DNA of 64,000 nt from Gentiana macrophylla. Lineage: Eukaryota; Streptophyta; Magnoliopsida; Gentianales; Gentianaceae. Positions 1 through 9,707 of this stretch are shown here, in pieces. The number at the start of each line of letters is the position of its first letter. Position 1 is the first letter of the stretch. The position numbers and the translations under genes were made by a program. Location: positions 193,511,620 through 193,575,619 of the forward strand of contig CM047805.1 of assembly GCA_026214975.1 (NCBI GenBank), given 5' to 3'. Below the pieces are notes generated by a model that had not been told where the DNA came from, made no database searches, and worked only from the letters and a program-made list of their open reading frames with translations.

Positions 1-1782
1 TGGTTTATGTCTCTTCCACATCATTCACTTACTAGTTGGGAGGATATTCAAACTGAATTTACGAAACAATATTTCACTCCAGGGACGAAATTTGGAATTA
101 AAAGTCGAGGTTGCTAACTTTAGACAGAGGATCCAAGAAAACGCTTGGGAATGCTGGAAAGATATAAAAATTGTTAAGAGCCTGTCCCGACCATGGTTAT
201 TCCTCGAGATATGCAAATTCAACTTTTACGTAAGTAAATTAAGAAAAGATTCACGTCTGAGATGTAGATCATGCATGTGGTGGTTCTTTAATGATGAGTG
301 AAGCTCAAATAGTTTACGATGCTATAGAAAAGATTTCCAAAAATAACAGAATGTGGGAAACCGGTTCTAGCACCAGAAAAGTAGCTTTTGCAGGAGAATG
401 TACATCTAATACGGAAGTTCTAGCACATTTAGAAAAATTGAATAGGAAATTTGATGGCCTATAATCGAACAAAAACCAAAGTTTAGAAAATAGTACACCA
501 ACTGAATACAAATCAGGATAATATGCCATTAGGGATCGAAGAACCAACAGGATATTCAAGAGAGGAGGTGAGTTTTCTTCAGCAGCATAGGAATTTGAAC
601 AATGCATATTCAAACTCGTTTAATGCTATTAGAAGAGATCACCCTACTTTTCGATGGTCTGAAAACCCTAGTAAGCAAGGACAACCGCCATATCCAGTTC
701 AGTATAGGAATATGAATAATAATCAAGTTTATCAAGAAAATACATCTAATCAGAATTTACAATCATTACCTAGATCCTATCCTCAACATACCACTCAAAG
801 TTCAACTCAACCTGCAGAAGGAGTTGAAAAATGGGAAAAACTAATGGAAAATATGATGGGTGTAGTATCTACTCAAGCTAAGAATATGGAAACAATGATG
901 ACTTCATATAGTGCAGTCTCTAAGGATTTGAGTTCAATGAAAACATCTATGAGTGGACATGATACCAGAATGAGAACGATAGAAGCCTCATTAAGGAATA
1001 TGGAAGATCATTTGAGTAGGGAAGGTGAACGTAATAACAGTAGACCTCATGAAGGATTACCAAGCAATACTGAAAGAAACCCAAGAGAGGTAAATGTTGT
1101 AGTTACGAGAAGTAGAAAACTCTGTGGTAGTAATAGAGTAGAAAACTTCGGAAATAATAAAGTAGAAAATGATTTAGATGGAAAAAATGATGAAACTAAA
1201 GATGAACATGAATTCACTGATGAGGAAGAAGAAATTATAGAGAATTTCTTGAAAAGGAATAGAAGTTTGGAACCTGAGAATGAAGGTGAAAAATGGGTAA
1301 AAATCCCAAGGATTTTGAAAGATCCCATGGAAGAAGATTTAAGGACTTTATTCAAGGAACATGTTAGAATAGAAGATAATGAAAACAAGGATGAAAAACA
1401 AGAAGAACTGAAGGAATCTGAAGTAGAGATTGATTCAGGGAATGTTTTAAAAGAAAAAACTCAAGATCATGATACTTGGCGATCACGTAATACTCAAAAG
1501 TTTAAGGAGAAAGGAAAAGAGAAAATGACTTTGGGATCAAAGGTTATAGATTTAGAATCTTTACCTTACCCACCTAAAGATCAAATTAAAAGATTAAAGC
1601 GATCGAAGTATGCTCGTTTCCTTGATACTTTTCGTCATATTCATGTTAATATCCACATTATCGAAGCTCTAATTAGTATGCACGCTTATGGAAAGTTTTC
1701 GAAAGATATACATCACAAACAAGAAAAATTAGAGGAATATGAGAATATATGCCTAAATGAAGAATGTTCTCATAGTTTTTAA
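1..1782 (+). pseudogene. gag: gag of element 1 (5' truncated, broken)
   Basis: The first 520 bases encode, over several frames, the core of a plant retrotransposon gag domain: W-F-M-S-L-P at the very start, then the Y-F-T-P-G block, and the M-S-E-A-Q block near 295-310. Element 2 shows the same in one frame. From 523 to 1782 a 419-codon frame stays open; it covers the Q/N-rich middle, a charged E/K-rich region and the start of the protease-proximal segment (I-D-L-E-S-L-P-Y-P). No CCHC zinc knuckle is visible in gag. The protein would form the virus-like particle. Frameshifts at the left end make it a pseudogene. Confidence 0.85.
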
Positions 1783-2340
1783 AGATAAGTTACCACCTAA
1801 ACCTGAAAGATCCTGGAAGTTTTACCATCCCATGTGAAATTCGAGGATTTACTGTTTAAGAAGGTCTTATGTGATCTTGGAGCTAGTATAAATCTCATGT
1901 CTTATGAGGATTATAGAAAGCTAGGCATAGGAAAGCTTACTTAAGATCGAAATGACTCTGCAAATGGCGAGATAGATCGATTAAATACCCTAAAGGAATT
2001 ATTGAGGACGTATTGGTTAAAGTAGACAAGTTCTATTTTCCAAGAGACTTTGTAGTTATGGAAATGGAAGAAGGATATTCAGCGCCACTTATCTTAGGTC
2101 GACCATTTCTAGCTACTGGGAAGAACTTTAATAGATGTCGTAGAAGAAGAGTTAATTCGAGAGTCAATGAAGATGAAGTTGCTTTCAATATTTTCAAAGC
2201 AATGAACCATCCATACTGAGATCACGTAATCATGTTCTTTTATAGAAGATATTCATTACATCTATGATATTCGATTTACCAACTTTTTTGAAGACAGATT
2301 AGAAGAATGCTTAACTCGCTGTCTATCTATAAGTAAGATG
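1783..2340 (+). pseudogene. aspartic protease domain of element 1
   Basis: The protease active-site motif D-L-G-A-S lies at 1873-1887 and the second conserved block L-I-L-G-R-P-F-L-A-T-G near 2090-2120. Between them the frame is broken (stop codons at about 1780 and 1942 and small indels), and the best open piece is 2013-2219. The same region is open in element 2 (42294-43112), which shows the intact arrangement. The family role is processing of the Gag-Pol precursor. Confidence 0.8.
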
Positions 2341-2354
2341 AGAAAGACACCGAA

Positions 2355-3320
2355 ATGAAAGAGATAATCCTTTCTCTAGATAAAGGAAGTTTTACTTTTA
2401 AACCATCATGGCATAAGTATTTGGAATTAGAACTAGAAGGACAAGTTCTTAAACCATCACTGGAAGATCCACCTAAGAATCTGGAATTGAAACCGTTACC
2501 TTTAAATCTGAAGTATGCTTTTCTTGAAACTAATAATCTATTACCGGTTATTATTTTATCATCTTTAACTAAGCAACAAGAAGATCAATTACTTAGAATG
2601 TTGAAAAAGCATAAGAAAGCTTTTGGATGGACAGTTGCCGATATTTGAGGTATTAGCCCTGAGATTTGCGTTCATAAGATAATTCTGAAGAAAGATGCTA
2701 AACCTTGTATTCAACCGCAACGCCGCCTCAACCCAAATTTGCAGTTAATTGTTAAGAAAGATGTCATTAAGCTATTAGAAATGGGGATAATTTTTCCCAT
2801 ATCAGATAGTGAATGGGTAAGTCCAACTCAAGTGGTACCAAAGAAAGGAGGTTTCACAGTGAAAGAGAATGAAAAGAATGAATGGATTCCGACAAGAGAG
2901 ATTACAGGTTATCGAATATGCATTGATTTTAGAAAACTAAATGATCATACTATGAAAGATCATCATCCACTTCCATTCATAGTTCAGATGTTGGAACGTT
3001 TAAGTGGACATAAGTATTACTATTTCTTATATGGTTATTCAGGATATTTATAGATATTCATTGCAGCAGGAGATAGAGAAAAAACTACTTTCACTTGTCC
3101 TTATGGAACTTTTGCTTATAAAAGAATGTCGTTTGGTTTATGTAATGCACCAGCTACGTTTCAAAGGTGTATGATGGCTATATTTGCTGATATGGTTGAG
3201 AAATTCTTAGAAATTTTTATGGATGACTTTAGTGTTTACGGAGACTCATTTGATGTTTGTTTGTTACACTTAGAACGAGTGTTACAATGCTGTGAAGATA
3301 CCAATCTAGTACTAAACTAG
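2355..3320 (+). pseudogene. pol: reverse transcriptase domain of element 1
   Basis: This is a Ty3/gypsy RT. Motifs in order: W-V-S-P-T-Q-V-V-P-K-K near 2815, Y-R-I-C-I-D-F-R-K-L-N near 2910, F-G-L-C-N-A-P-A-T-F-Q-R near 3135, and the catalytic F-M-D-D at 3216-3227. Stop codons interrupt at 2646-2648, 3051-3053 and 3318-3320. Element 2 has CAG where 3051 is TAG and TGG where 3318 is TAG, so both are simple transitions. A small indel near 3053-3126 also shifts the track of open frames. The enzyme copies element RNA into DNA in the particle. Confidence 0.9.
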
Positions 3321-3335
3321 GAAAAATGTCATCTA

Positions 3336-4011
3336 ATGGTATCAGAAGGAATTGTTTTAGGTCATAGAATCTCTGAAGAAGGTATTGAAGTTGATAAAGC
3401 TAAAGTCGAAGTAATTGAAAAATTACCTCCACCAGTTAATTTAAGAACTCTAAGAGGATTTATGGGACATGCAGGATTTTATAGAAGATTCATTGCCGAT
3501 TTCTCAAAAATAGCAAAGCCTCTAAGTCATTTGCTTGAAAAAGAAGTACCTTTTAACTTTGACAGTAAATGTATGGAAGCTTTTCAGACCCTAAAAGTGA
3601 GATTAACAACTGCACCAGTTTTAGTAGCACCAAACTGGAGTTTGCCGTTTGAGATTATGTGTGATGCAAGTGATTTAGCTGTAGGAGCTGTTTTAGGTCA
3701 AAGATATAACAAAATTCTCAAAGCTATTTACTATGCATCTCACACATTAAACACTGCTCAACTAAATTATGCAACTACAGAAAAAGAACTGTTGGCTGTG
3801 ATTTTTGCCTTAGATAAGTTTCGATCGTATATTGTTGGTTCTAAGGTAATAATTTATCTGAGACCATTCAAAGATCAAGTATTTCTTGAGTAAGAAAGAT
3901 GCTAAACCTCGTCTTCTTAGATGGATTCTCTTACTTCAAGAATTCGATATTGAAATTAAAGATAAAAAAGGAAGTGAGAATGTAGTAGCAGATCATCTAA
4001 GTAGAATGGAA
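3336..4011 (+). pseudogene. pol: RNase H domain of element 1
   Basis: It continues the RT with the connection region L-R-G-F-M-G-H-A-G-F-Y-R-R-F near 3455 and the RNase H start F-E-I-M-C-D-A-S-D near 3650, then the T-E-K-E-L-L-A-V block near 3778. The frame is open for 185 codons, then broken near 3860-3895. The tail D-H-L-S-R-M-E near 3992 marks the end of RNase H. The domain would degrade the RNA strand of the RNA-DNA hybrid. Confidence 0.88.
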
Positions 4012-5335
4012 AATGATGAAGAAATATGAAATGAAATTAAAGATTCATTTCCTGATGAACAACTATTTAGAATAGATACTCCTTCAACCATGCAGTTATT
4101 AAAGAATAGAATTCCTTCTAAGGAAATATCACCTTGGTTTGGAGATATCATTAATTACTTAACCTGTGATTATATTCCGTCTCATTGGACTTGGCAGCAG
4201 AAAAAGAAGTTCTTTTATGACTTAAAATTTTATTACTGGGAGGAACCAGACCTTTTCCGTAAATGTTCGGATGGGATAATCAGAAAATGTGTGCCTGATA
4301 ATGAAATTTTAAGTGTTTTATCATTTTGTCATGATCGTGAGGCAGGAGGTCATCATGGAGGTTGGAAAACTGCTTTTAAAGTTTTACAATGTGGTTTTTA
4401 TTGGCCTACACTATATAGAGATGCTTATAAGTATGTTAAATCTTGTGAGTCTTGTCAAAAATGGGGAAATATGTCTAAAAAACATGAAATGCCTATGCAA
4501 CCTATTTTAGAATGTGAGTTATTTGATGTTTGGGGTATAGATTTCATGGGACCCTTCCCTATATCTTTTGGAAAAAGATTTATTCTTGTAATGGTAGATT
4601 ATGTCTCGAAATGGGTAGAAGCTGAAGCTCTTCCCACTAATGATACCAAAGTTGTCATACGATTCCTTAAAAAGAATATATTTACCAGATATGGCATTCC
4701 GAGGACTATCATTAGTGATAGAGGGTCACACTTTTGCAATAGACCATTTACTAAGATAGTTGAAAAATATGGTGTAACGCATAAGTTAGGAACGCCCTAT
4801 CATCCGCAAACCAGTGGACAAGTAGAGGTGTCAAATAGAGAAATCAAAAGAATCGTGGAGAAAACAGTGGATTCAAATCGTAAAAACTGGGCAGTTAAAT
4901 TAGATGATGCATCATGGGCGTACAGAACAGCTTTTAAAACACCAATTGGTTGTTCTCCTTATAAGCCAGTCTTTGGTAAGTCTTGTCATCTCCTAGTTGA
5001 GTTAGAACACCGAGCCTTCTGGGCTATTAGATTTCTGAATTTCGATCCTAAGGCTGTCGGTGATCATAGATTGCTTCAATTAACAGAACTAGATGAATTT
5101 CGTCTCGATTCTAATGAAAATGCTTGAATCTACAAGGAACGCACGAAATATTTCCATGATAAGAGAATCTTTAAACGTGAGTTCCATGTAGGTGATCGAG
5201 TGCTCTTGTACAATTCACGTTTAAAGTTGTTTCCAGGTAAGCTTAAATCAAGATGGACAGGTCCATTTAAAGTAACACGGGTTTACAAATCTGGAGTCGT
5301 TGAACTAAGCGATGGAAATCGACTTTTATAGCCAA
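4012..5335 (+). pseudogene. pol: integrase of element 1
   Basis: The 345-codon open frame 4090-5127 covers an H2C2 zinc-binding head ([10 protein letters not shown], then C-E-S-C-Q-K near 4445) and the DDE core: D in W-G-I-D-F-M-G-P near 4535, D in I-S-D-R-G-S near 4715, E in Q-V-E-V-S-N-R-E near 4820. A TGA at 5125-5127 and a frameshift near 5315 separate the C-terminal beta-barrel region ([10 protein letters not shown] near 5245). After the shift a basic stretch K-R-K-T-K-K-R-K appears near 5420-5450, which could be a nuclear signal (inference). No chromodomain is seen. Confidence 0.9.
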
Positions 5336-5642
5336 TGGCCACTGAGTAAAGTTATTTGTGGAGGAGAAGGAATCACACTAAAAGAAGAAGTAATGCTACC
5401 GATTGATCCCCGACAAATTGAAAAGAGAAAAACCAAAAAGCGAAAAGTCGAGAAACCGAAATCACCAAATACCAGTGCTATCTATCTTTACTACTTTACT
5501 TTTCGTGTTTTTATTTATGTTTAAACTCTTTTCGTCTTTTACCGGATAGGCGTAAAAGAGCTGGATGTCTTTTAGATAGATTAGGAGTTTTGTTTTACTT
5601 TTGAAATTAGGCCTTGATAAAGATGTCGCGTTTGCTATATAA

Positions 5643-5983
5643 GCTTTAGTTTTTGAACAAAACAAGAAATTGTTGAGAGAGATTAGATTGAAAGAAGTTT
5701 GTAATGGAACATCAAGGAGTGCAATAAAAAGAAGGGCAAAGTTTCTGATGAGATGCAGAATCTGTGGAAAAAGTGAACATGTTGGACGCTGTGGGAAAAA
5801 CACAACCAAATCCCAGGATGAGTGTTTGAATATTGTTAGGAAGGGAACGATTAGGTAGTTATTCGAAAATCCCGACGGAATTCCAAGAGATAATTCAAAT
5901 GCTTCGTTTTTAGGAGTTAGGTTGATTGAACGTTATATCAGAACTCTGGAAGATTTAGAAATCGAAGAATCAGGAACCCCTTA
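5643..5983 (+). pseudogene. small zinc-knuckle ORF between integrase and ORF A (element 1 only)
   Basis: One frame runs from 5643 to a TAA at 5981-5983, about 113 codons, interrupted only by a TAG at 5856-5858. It encodes a basic N-terminus and a knuckle-like motif C-R-I-C-G-K-S-E-H-V-G-R-C at 5754-5792, that is C-x2-C-x4-H-x3-C, one residue shorter than the classical retroviral x4 spacing. No ATG opens the frame, so it may be the tail of a longer frame or a remnant. Just upstream (about 5465-5520) another frame encodes a hydrophobic stretch of about 16 residues. Element 2 lacks this segment. Function is unknown; nucleic-acid binding is an inference. Confidence 0.4.
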
Positions 5984-6331
5984 AGTTTCGAGTCTTTTCT
6001 TATGTTTTATTAATATTTTATAAAATTTTCTCATAACTTCTGAAAATTTTAAAAAAAATTGGATCTTTATAAAATTTAGGAGTTTTATAAAAGTTTTATA
6101 AAAGTTCTTTTTAGTTTTAATTTAGATATTTTATAAGAATTAATATAAATTAATTAAATTTTTATAAGCTTTTTATTAAGTTTTATAAAGATTTTATTAA
6201 ATTTTTAAAAATTGTTATAAAATTATTTTTAAGATTTTAATCAAGTTTAATTAAGTTTAATTAGAGTTTTTATAAGTTTTTAATCAAAAATCATAAAAAG
6301 TAAAAAAAAATAAATAAATATATATTTGTGC
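5984..6331. other. AT-rich non-coding spacer after integrase region
   Basis: This stretch is very AT-rich and carries repeated short strings of the type TTTTATAA(A/G). I see no coding sequence. It separates the pol part from the paired CCGG sites ahead of ORF A. Confidence 0.6.
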
Positions 6332-6367
6332 ACGGACCGATCCGGCCATTAACCCGGACCGATCCGG
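6332..6367 (+). promoter_or_regulatory. pair of 14-bp CCGG-type sites upstream of ORF A (element 1)
   Basis: Two sites are seen: ACGG-ACCGAT-CCGG at 6332-6345 and CCGG-ACCGAT-CCGG at 6354-6367, 22 bp start to start. The same motif pair occurs upstream of ORF B at 8668-8702, and element 2 has the same layout with other core bases. An AT-rich TATA-like stretch follows at once (6371-6386). ORF A starts 440 bp downstream after a C/T-rich leader. Confidence 0.6.
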
Positions 6368-6807
6368 GGTCTATTTGCATAAAAAAACAGGGACCCCTTT
6401 TCTTCTCCATCTTCTTCTTCCCTAATTTTTTGCCGCCGCCCCACACCCCAAAACCCCACTACTCAATTTTTTTTTTCAATTCTTCCATAAAATTTCATCT
6501 CACACTACACCACCACTTGATTTCTTCCTCCTTTCATCTCCTCTCTATCACAAAAGTTAAAAAAATAAAAAAGGATCGAAAACAAGCTCCATTTTTATTC
6601 CGGCGACTTTACAACTTTTCCGGCCTATTTTTCAACGTTTTCTTCATTATAATGTATTATTTAGTTTATTTAGTTATCAATTTCGTATTTTTCATAATTT
6701 TTTAGATTAATTTCAACTGTTTTGATTTTTGAGTGTGTTGTGACATTTTTATTTTTTGTTATTTTTTTTGTTGTTGTGTTGTTGATTGGCTTTACCAATA
6801 TCGTAGA

Positions 6808-8277
6808 ATGGCTGAGTCGAGTAGAAAAGCCTCTAAGAAGCAGAAATCGAACATTCCTATAGCAACTCCGGTAGTAGGCACGATAATTTTATCACCTGAA
6901 GAAGAAGCCGTAAGCTTCAATAAAACAGCATTACAAGAAGCTAAGAATGCTTATCAAAGGATTTATAGTAAATGTGATGTTTTTGTTGAAAGATGATTAG
7001 ATTTTGATGACTTAGGTGATGAAGTTAAGGATATTTTTACGAGACGTCAGTGGTTAGAATTAGCAGCCAAAAGAGCAGGGGAAATAAATACGACTTTAGT
7101 AGCTGAGTTTTATTCGGTTTTGTCTACATTTTCACAGGATGAGCTTACTGAGTCGCAAGCTTTACCCCTAAGAGCTAGAAATGTTACCTTTAACCCTGCC
7201 GTTATAAATGCGATTTTGGGAGTTGAAGTTTTTCCAGATAATGAAGATTACAGGGTAGTTTGGAGTTTAGATGATCCTGCAAGATTTGAGCAGACTGCCT
7301 TGAGAGCTCATCATGCTTTTGATTAAACCGCTGTGTGGGTTGAAAATAGGTTTAACTACAGGAAGTGTTTTAGAGGTTTAAGGGCGATTAAAAGGTTTAT
7401 TAGCCATAATCTCTATCCTTCGAGTAAACATACGGCTTATGGAAAAGAAGATGTTTGTATCGCATGGGCGATGGTAAATGATGTAAAGGTGGATGTTGGA
7501 AAGGTAATGTTTAACAGAGTTTTCGAAAGCATTGTCATCGCCTGACCAGGGAGTCATCTGTACTTCCCTTGTTTTATTTCGGATTTATGTCGTAGGTCGG
7601 GAGTACCATTCCTGCCTAATGACAAGTTAGCTCTGGCAGATGCACCTCTGATTGGACCAAGTTTGACTAGGCTTCCAGATGGTAAAATAATCTCTTTGAT
7701 TAGAAGCCGTCAAACTCAACCAGCTCCACCAGTTTCCACATCTTATTCTTTTCCATCTTTTTCTAGTCAGCCTCAACAAACTCCTTTCTCCAACACTATC
7801 ACTTATGACATGTTTCAATCTTTAGTTTCAGACGTTGCACGTGGTCAAGCCAACATGGCTTTGTTTGCTGAAAGTAATAGGCAGTGGTGTGACGATATTC
7901 GTAGAGGTTTAAGGAGGAACGAGCAGTTGCTTCGTGATCCTACTTTTGATGATCCTGCCTATCCACCTTGTCAGTCCAATCCGTATACCTTACCAGAGTG
8001 GTTAGCACCTATTCCACCACCCTCGAGCATTCATCCAATGTCATATCCTTTTGGAAGCCAATCGAGTGGTACAGGTGTATTTTCGACAGGTATTCAGAGA
8101 CCCGCGATGTCTAGTTGGGGAGGATTCGCTAAGTTTGCGCATATCACTACTGGCATGAGTTCTATGGGTCTTGATAGTTCAGTCAGGACCACGACTACAT
8201 TTCAGCCGCCAGCTTCTCAGTCGTTTCCAAGTTCGAGCTTTCATGTTGATCCTGAGGAAGATTATGAAGAAGATTGA
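6808..8277 (+). pseudogene. ORF A of element 1, plant transposon-protein-like
   Basis: A single 489-codon frame runs from ATG 6808 to TGA 8275-8277 with three internal stops (6994-6996 TGA, 7324-7326 TAA, 7543-7545 TGA) and no frameshift. The middle (about residues 90-270) resembles the plant domain called 'putative plant transposon protein' (PF20167 from memory): V-A-E-F-Y, then V-T-F-N-P-A-V-I-N, then I-A-W-A-M-V, then I-S-D-L-C-R-R-S-G-V. The C-terminal part is rich in P, S and Q, keeps the block N-P-Y-T-L-P-E-W, and ends acidic. No signal peptide or membrane helix is seen, so it is not envelope-like. It is paralogous to ORF B and orthologous to 47882-49545. Function is unknown. Confidence 0.75.
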
Positions 8278-8667
8278 ATTTTATTACTATATTTGATTAA
8301 ACATTTTTACTGCACGTTTTTATTTTCGACATTTTCATTTAGATTTTGGTTTGTTTTTCATTTTAATTGTTTCGTTTTATAGTAGTTTTTTATTTTATTT
8401 TATTTTATTTAGAGTATCGTCTTAGTTATTCTAATCGTTTTAAGTTACCGTTTAAAATATTTCAAAAAGAAAAAAAAAATAATACCAAAAATATTTACGA
8501 ACTTTGTATCATTAGTAAATCGTTTTCAACATTTTAATCGTTTTATAAGTATCATTTTAAATATCTTAAAAGTAAGTATTCATATGCATTGTTACACTTG
8601 TGAAGGAAGTAAAAAAGCAAAACCAAAATTGACTTTTACCTCTGTACTCGATGAAAAGATATTGAGG
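8278..8667. other. non-coding spacer between ORF A and ORF B (element 1)
   Basis: This is AT-rich sequence with T-rich runs and no supported coding region. It leads into the paired CCGG sites and the TATA-like box of ORF B. Confidence 0.6.
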
Positions 8668-8769
8668 CCGGACCGATCCGGCCTACTCTCGGACCGATCT
8701 GGGAAAAGGGGTGACTCATTCTCGAGTTCGTCTAATGCATCCACGTATGTTTTATTTACTATCTATTAA
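8668..8769 (+). promoter_or_regulatory. putative internal promoter of ORF B (element 1)
   Basis: CCGG-ACCGAT-CCGG lies at 8668-8681 and TCGG-ACCGAT-CTGG at 8689-8702, 21 bp start to start. A TATA-like TATTAAAAG follows at about 8763-8771, roughly 60 bp after the second site, and the ORF B ATG is about 100 bp further on. The same order and similar spacing is seen at the element 2 LTR and at its ORF B. Promoter function is inferred from layout. Confidence 0.5.
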
Positions 8770-8870
8770 AAGAAATGAAGCCATGAGCAAACTTTGCCAT
8801 CACTTTCACTTTCTATCTTGTTACTATCTTTTTACTTTCATCTGTTTTAAGTTTTCATCTGTTTTTAAAA

Positions 8871-9707
8871 ATGTCAAACCATTCCTCGCCCTCTGTTAAT
8901 TCGTATGAACCAAACACACCGGAAGCTGTAGCTCCAGAATCCCGAGCATCCAACGATAATATGCCTTTACACCCTCGTTTTGCTAATTCTCCAATCCTGT
9001 TAGAGAAAAGTTTGAATTTCGATAAACTCGATCGATGGGGTAAAACTGTGATCAGAGGATTCGGTTGGAAAAATTTTGTGAGTGCGCCAAGAGGACGAGT
9101 AAATATCTCGATTGTTCGAGAATTTTATTCTGCCTTGATGTCGACATCCATGATTGAAATTACTCAAATTATCACAGTAAGAGGAGTGGCTGTTCCCTTC
9201 ACTTCGTCTGTTATTAATCAACTTTTTGAAATTCCGCCTGTGACGCTGCCACACTTTGAAATAAAGTGGGGATTGAATAATGCCTATAATCATCTAAATA
9301 AAACTCATGAGGCATTCCAGTGTCTTTTTCCACTCTTTGATTCGAATCACGATTTGTCCACAAATGCCTTACTACCACATTTAAAGGCATGGAAACATTT
9401 CATTAACTCTAGGGTGTATCCTACTTGGGATTTCGGGAGCATTAGTGGTAATGAAATGCTTTTGTTGTACGCCTTGGCATTTGGTGAGTATGTGGTTTGG
9501 GGAATTTTAATTCAGAGGACGGTGTTAGAGTTTTCCATAACGAGGGGCAGTAGGGGGAAGCCTATGCCTTCTTCGTGGATGATTTCAAGACTGTGCGTTC
9601 AGATGAATGGAGTTGGTGAGTTGGAGACGGATGAAATTTTTCCTTCAAGAGATAGTAGAGTTGGATTATTGCCGGTGGATACACCGGGATGTTCGTCAAC
9701 CATTTAA
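8871..9707 (+). CDS. ORF B of element 1, plant transposon-protein-like, intact
   Basis: This is the best intact frame of element 1: 278 codons, ATG 8871 to TAA 9705-9707. The N-terminal 35 residues are S/P/E-rich. Then follow L-L-E-K-S-L-N-F, a W-containing block, V-N-I-S-I-V-R-E-F-Y near residue 82, V-R-G-V-A-V-P-F near residue 104, a K-H-F-I-N-S-R block, L-L-L-Y-A-L near residue 200 and W-M-I-S-R-L-C near residue 235. These are the landmarks I associate with PF20167. The order matches ORF A, so the two are paralogues. No membrane segment or zinc motif is visible. It lies in the envelope position, with its own leader and paired CCGG sites upstream. Role unknown; DNA or RNA binding is possible but unproven. 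Confidence 0.75.
   Translation: MSNHSSPSVNSYEPNTPEAVAPESRASNDNMPLHPRFANSPILLEKSLNFDKLDRWGKTVIRGFGWKNFVSAPRGRVNISIVREFYSALMSTSMIEITQIITVRGVAVPFTSSVINQLFEIPPVTLPHFEIKWGLNNAYNHLNKTHEAFQCLFPLFDSNHDLSTNALLPHLKAWKHFINSRVYPTWDFGSISGNEMLLLYALAFGEYVVWGILIQRTVLEFSITRGSRGKPMPSSWMISRLCVQMNGVGELETDEIFPSRDSRVGLLPVDTPGCSSTI

Noticed and set aside
6332..6367. CCGG palindromes as a restriction-modification or CRISPR-like signal
   Set aside because: The DNA is clearly eukaryotic transposon sequence; no repeat-spacer structure exists.
6808..9707. Envelope gene for ORFs A and B
   Set aside because: Position fits, but no signal peptide, membrane helix or cleavage site is visible, and the landmarks match another plant domain.
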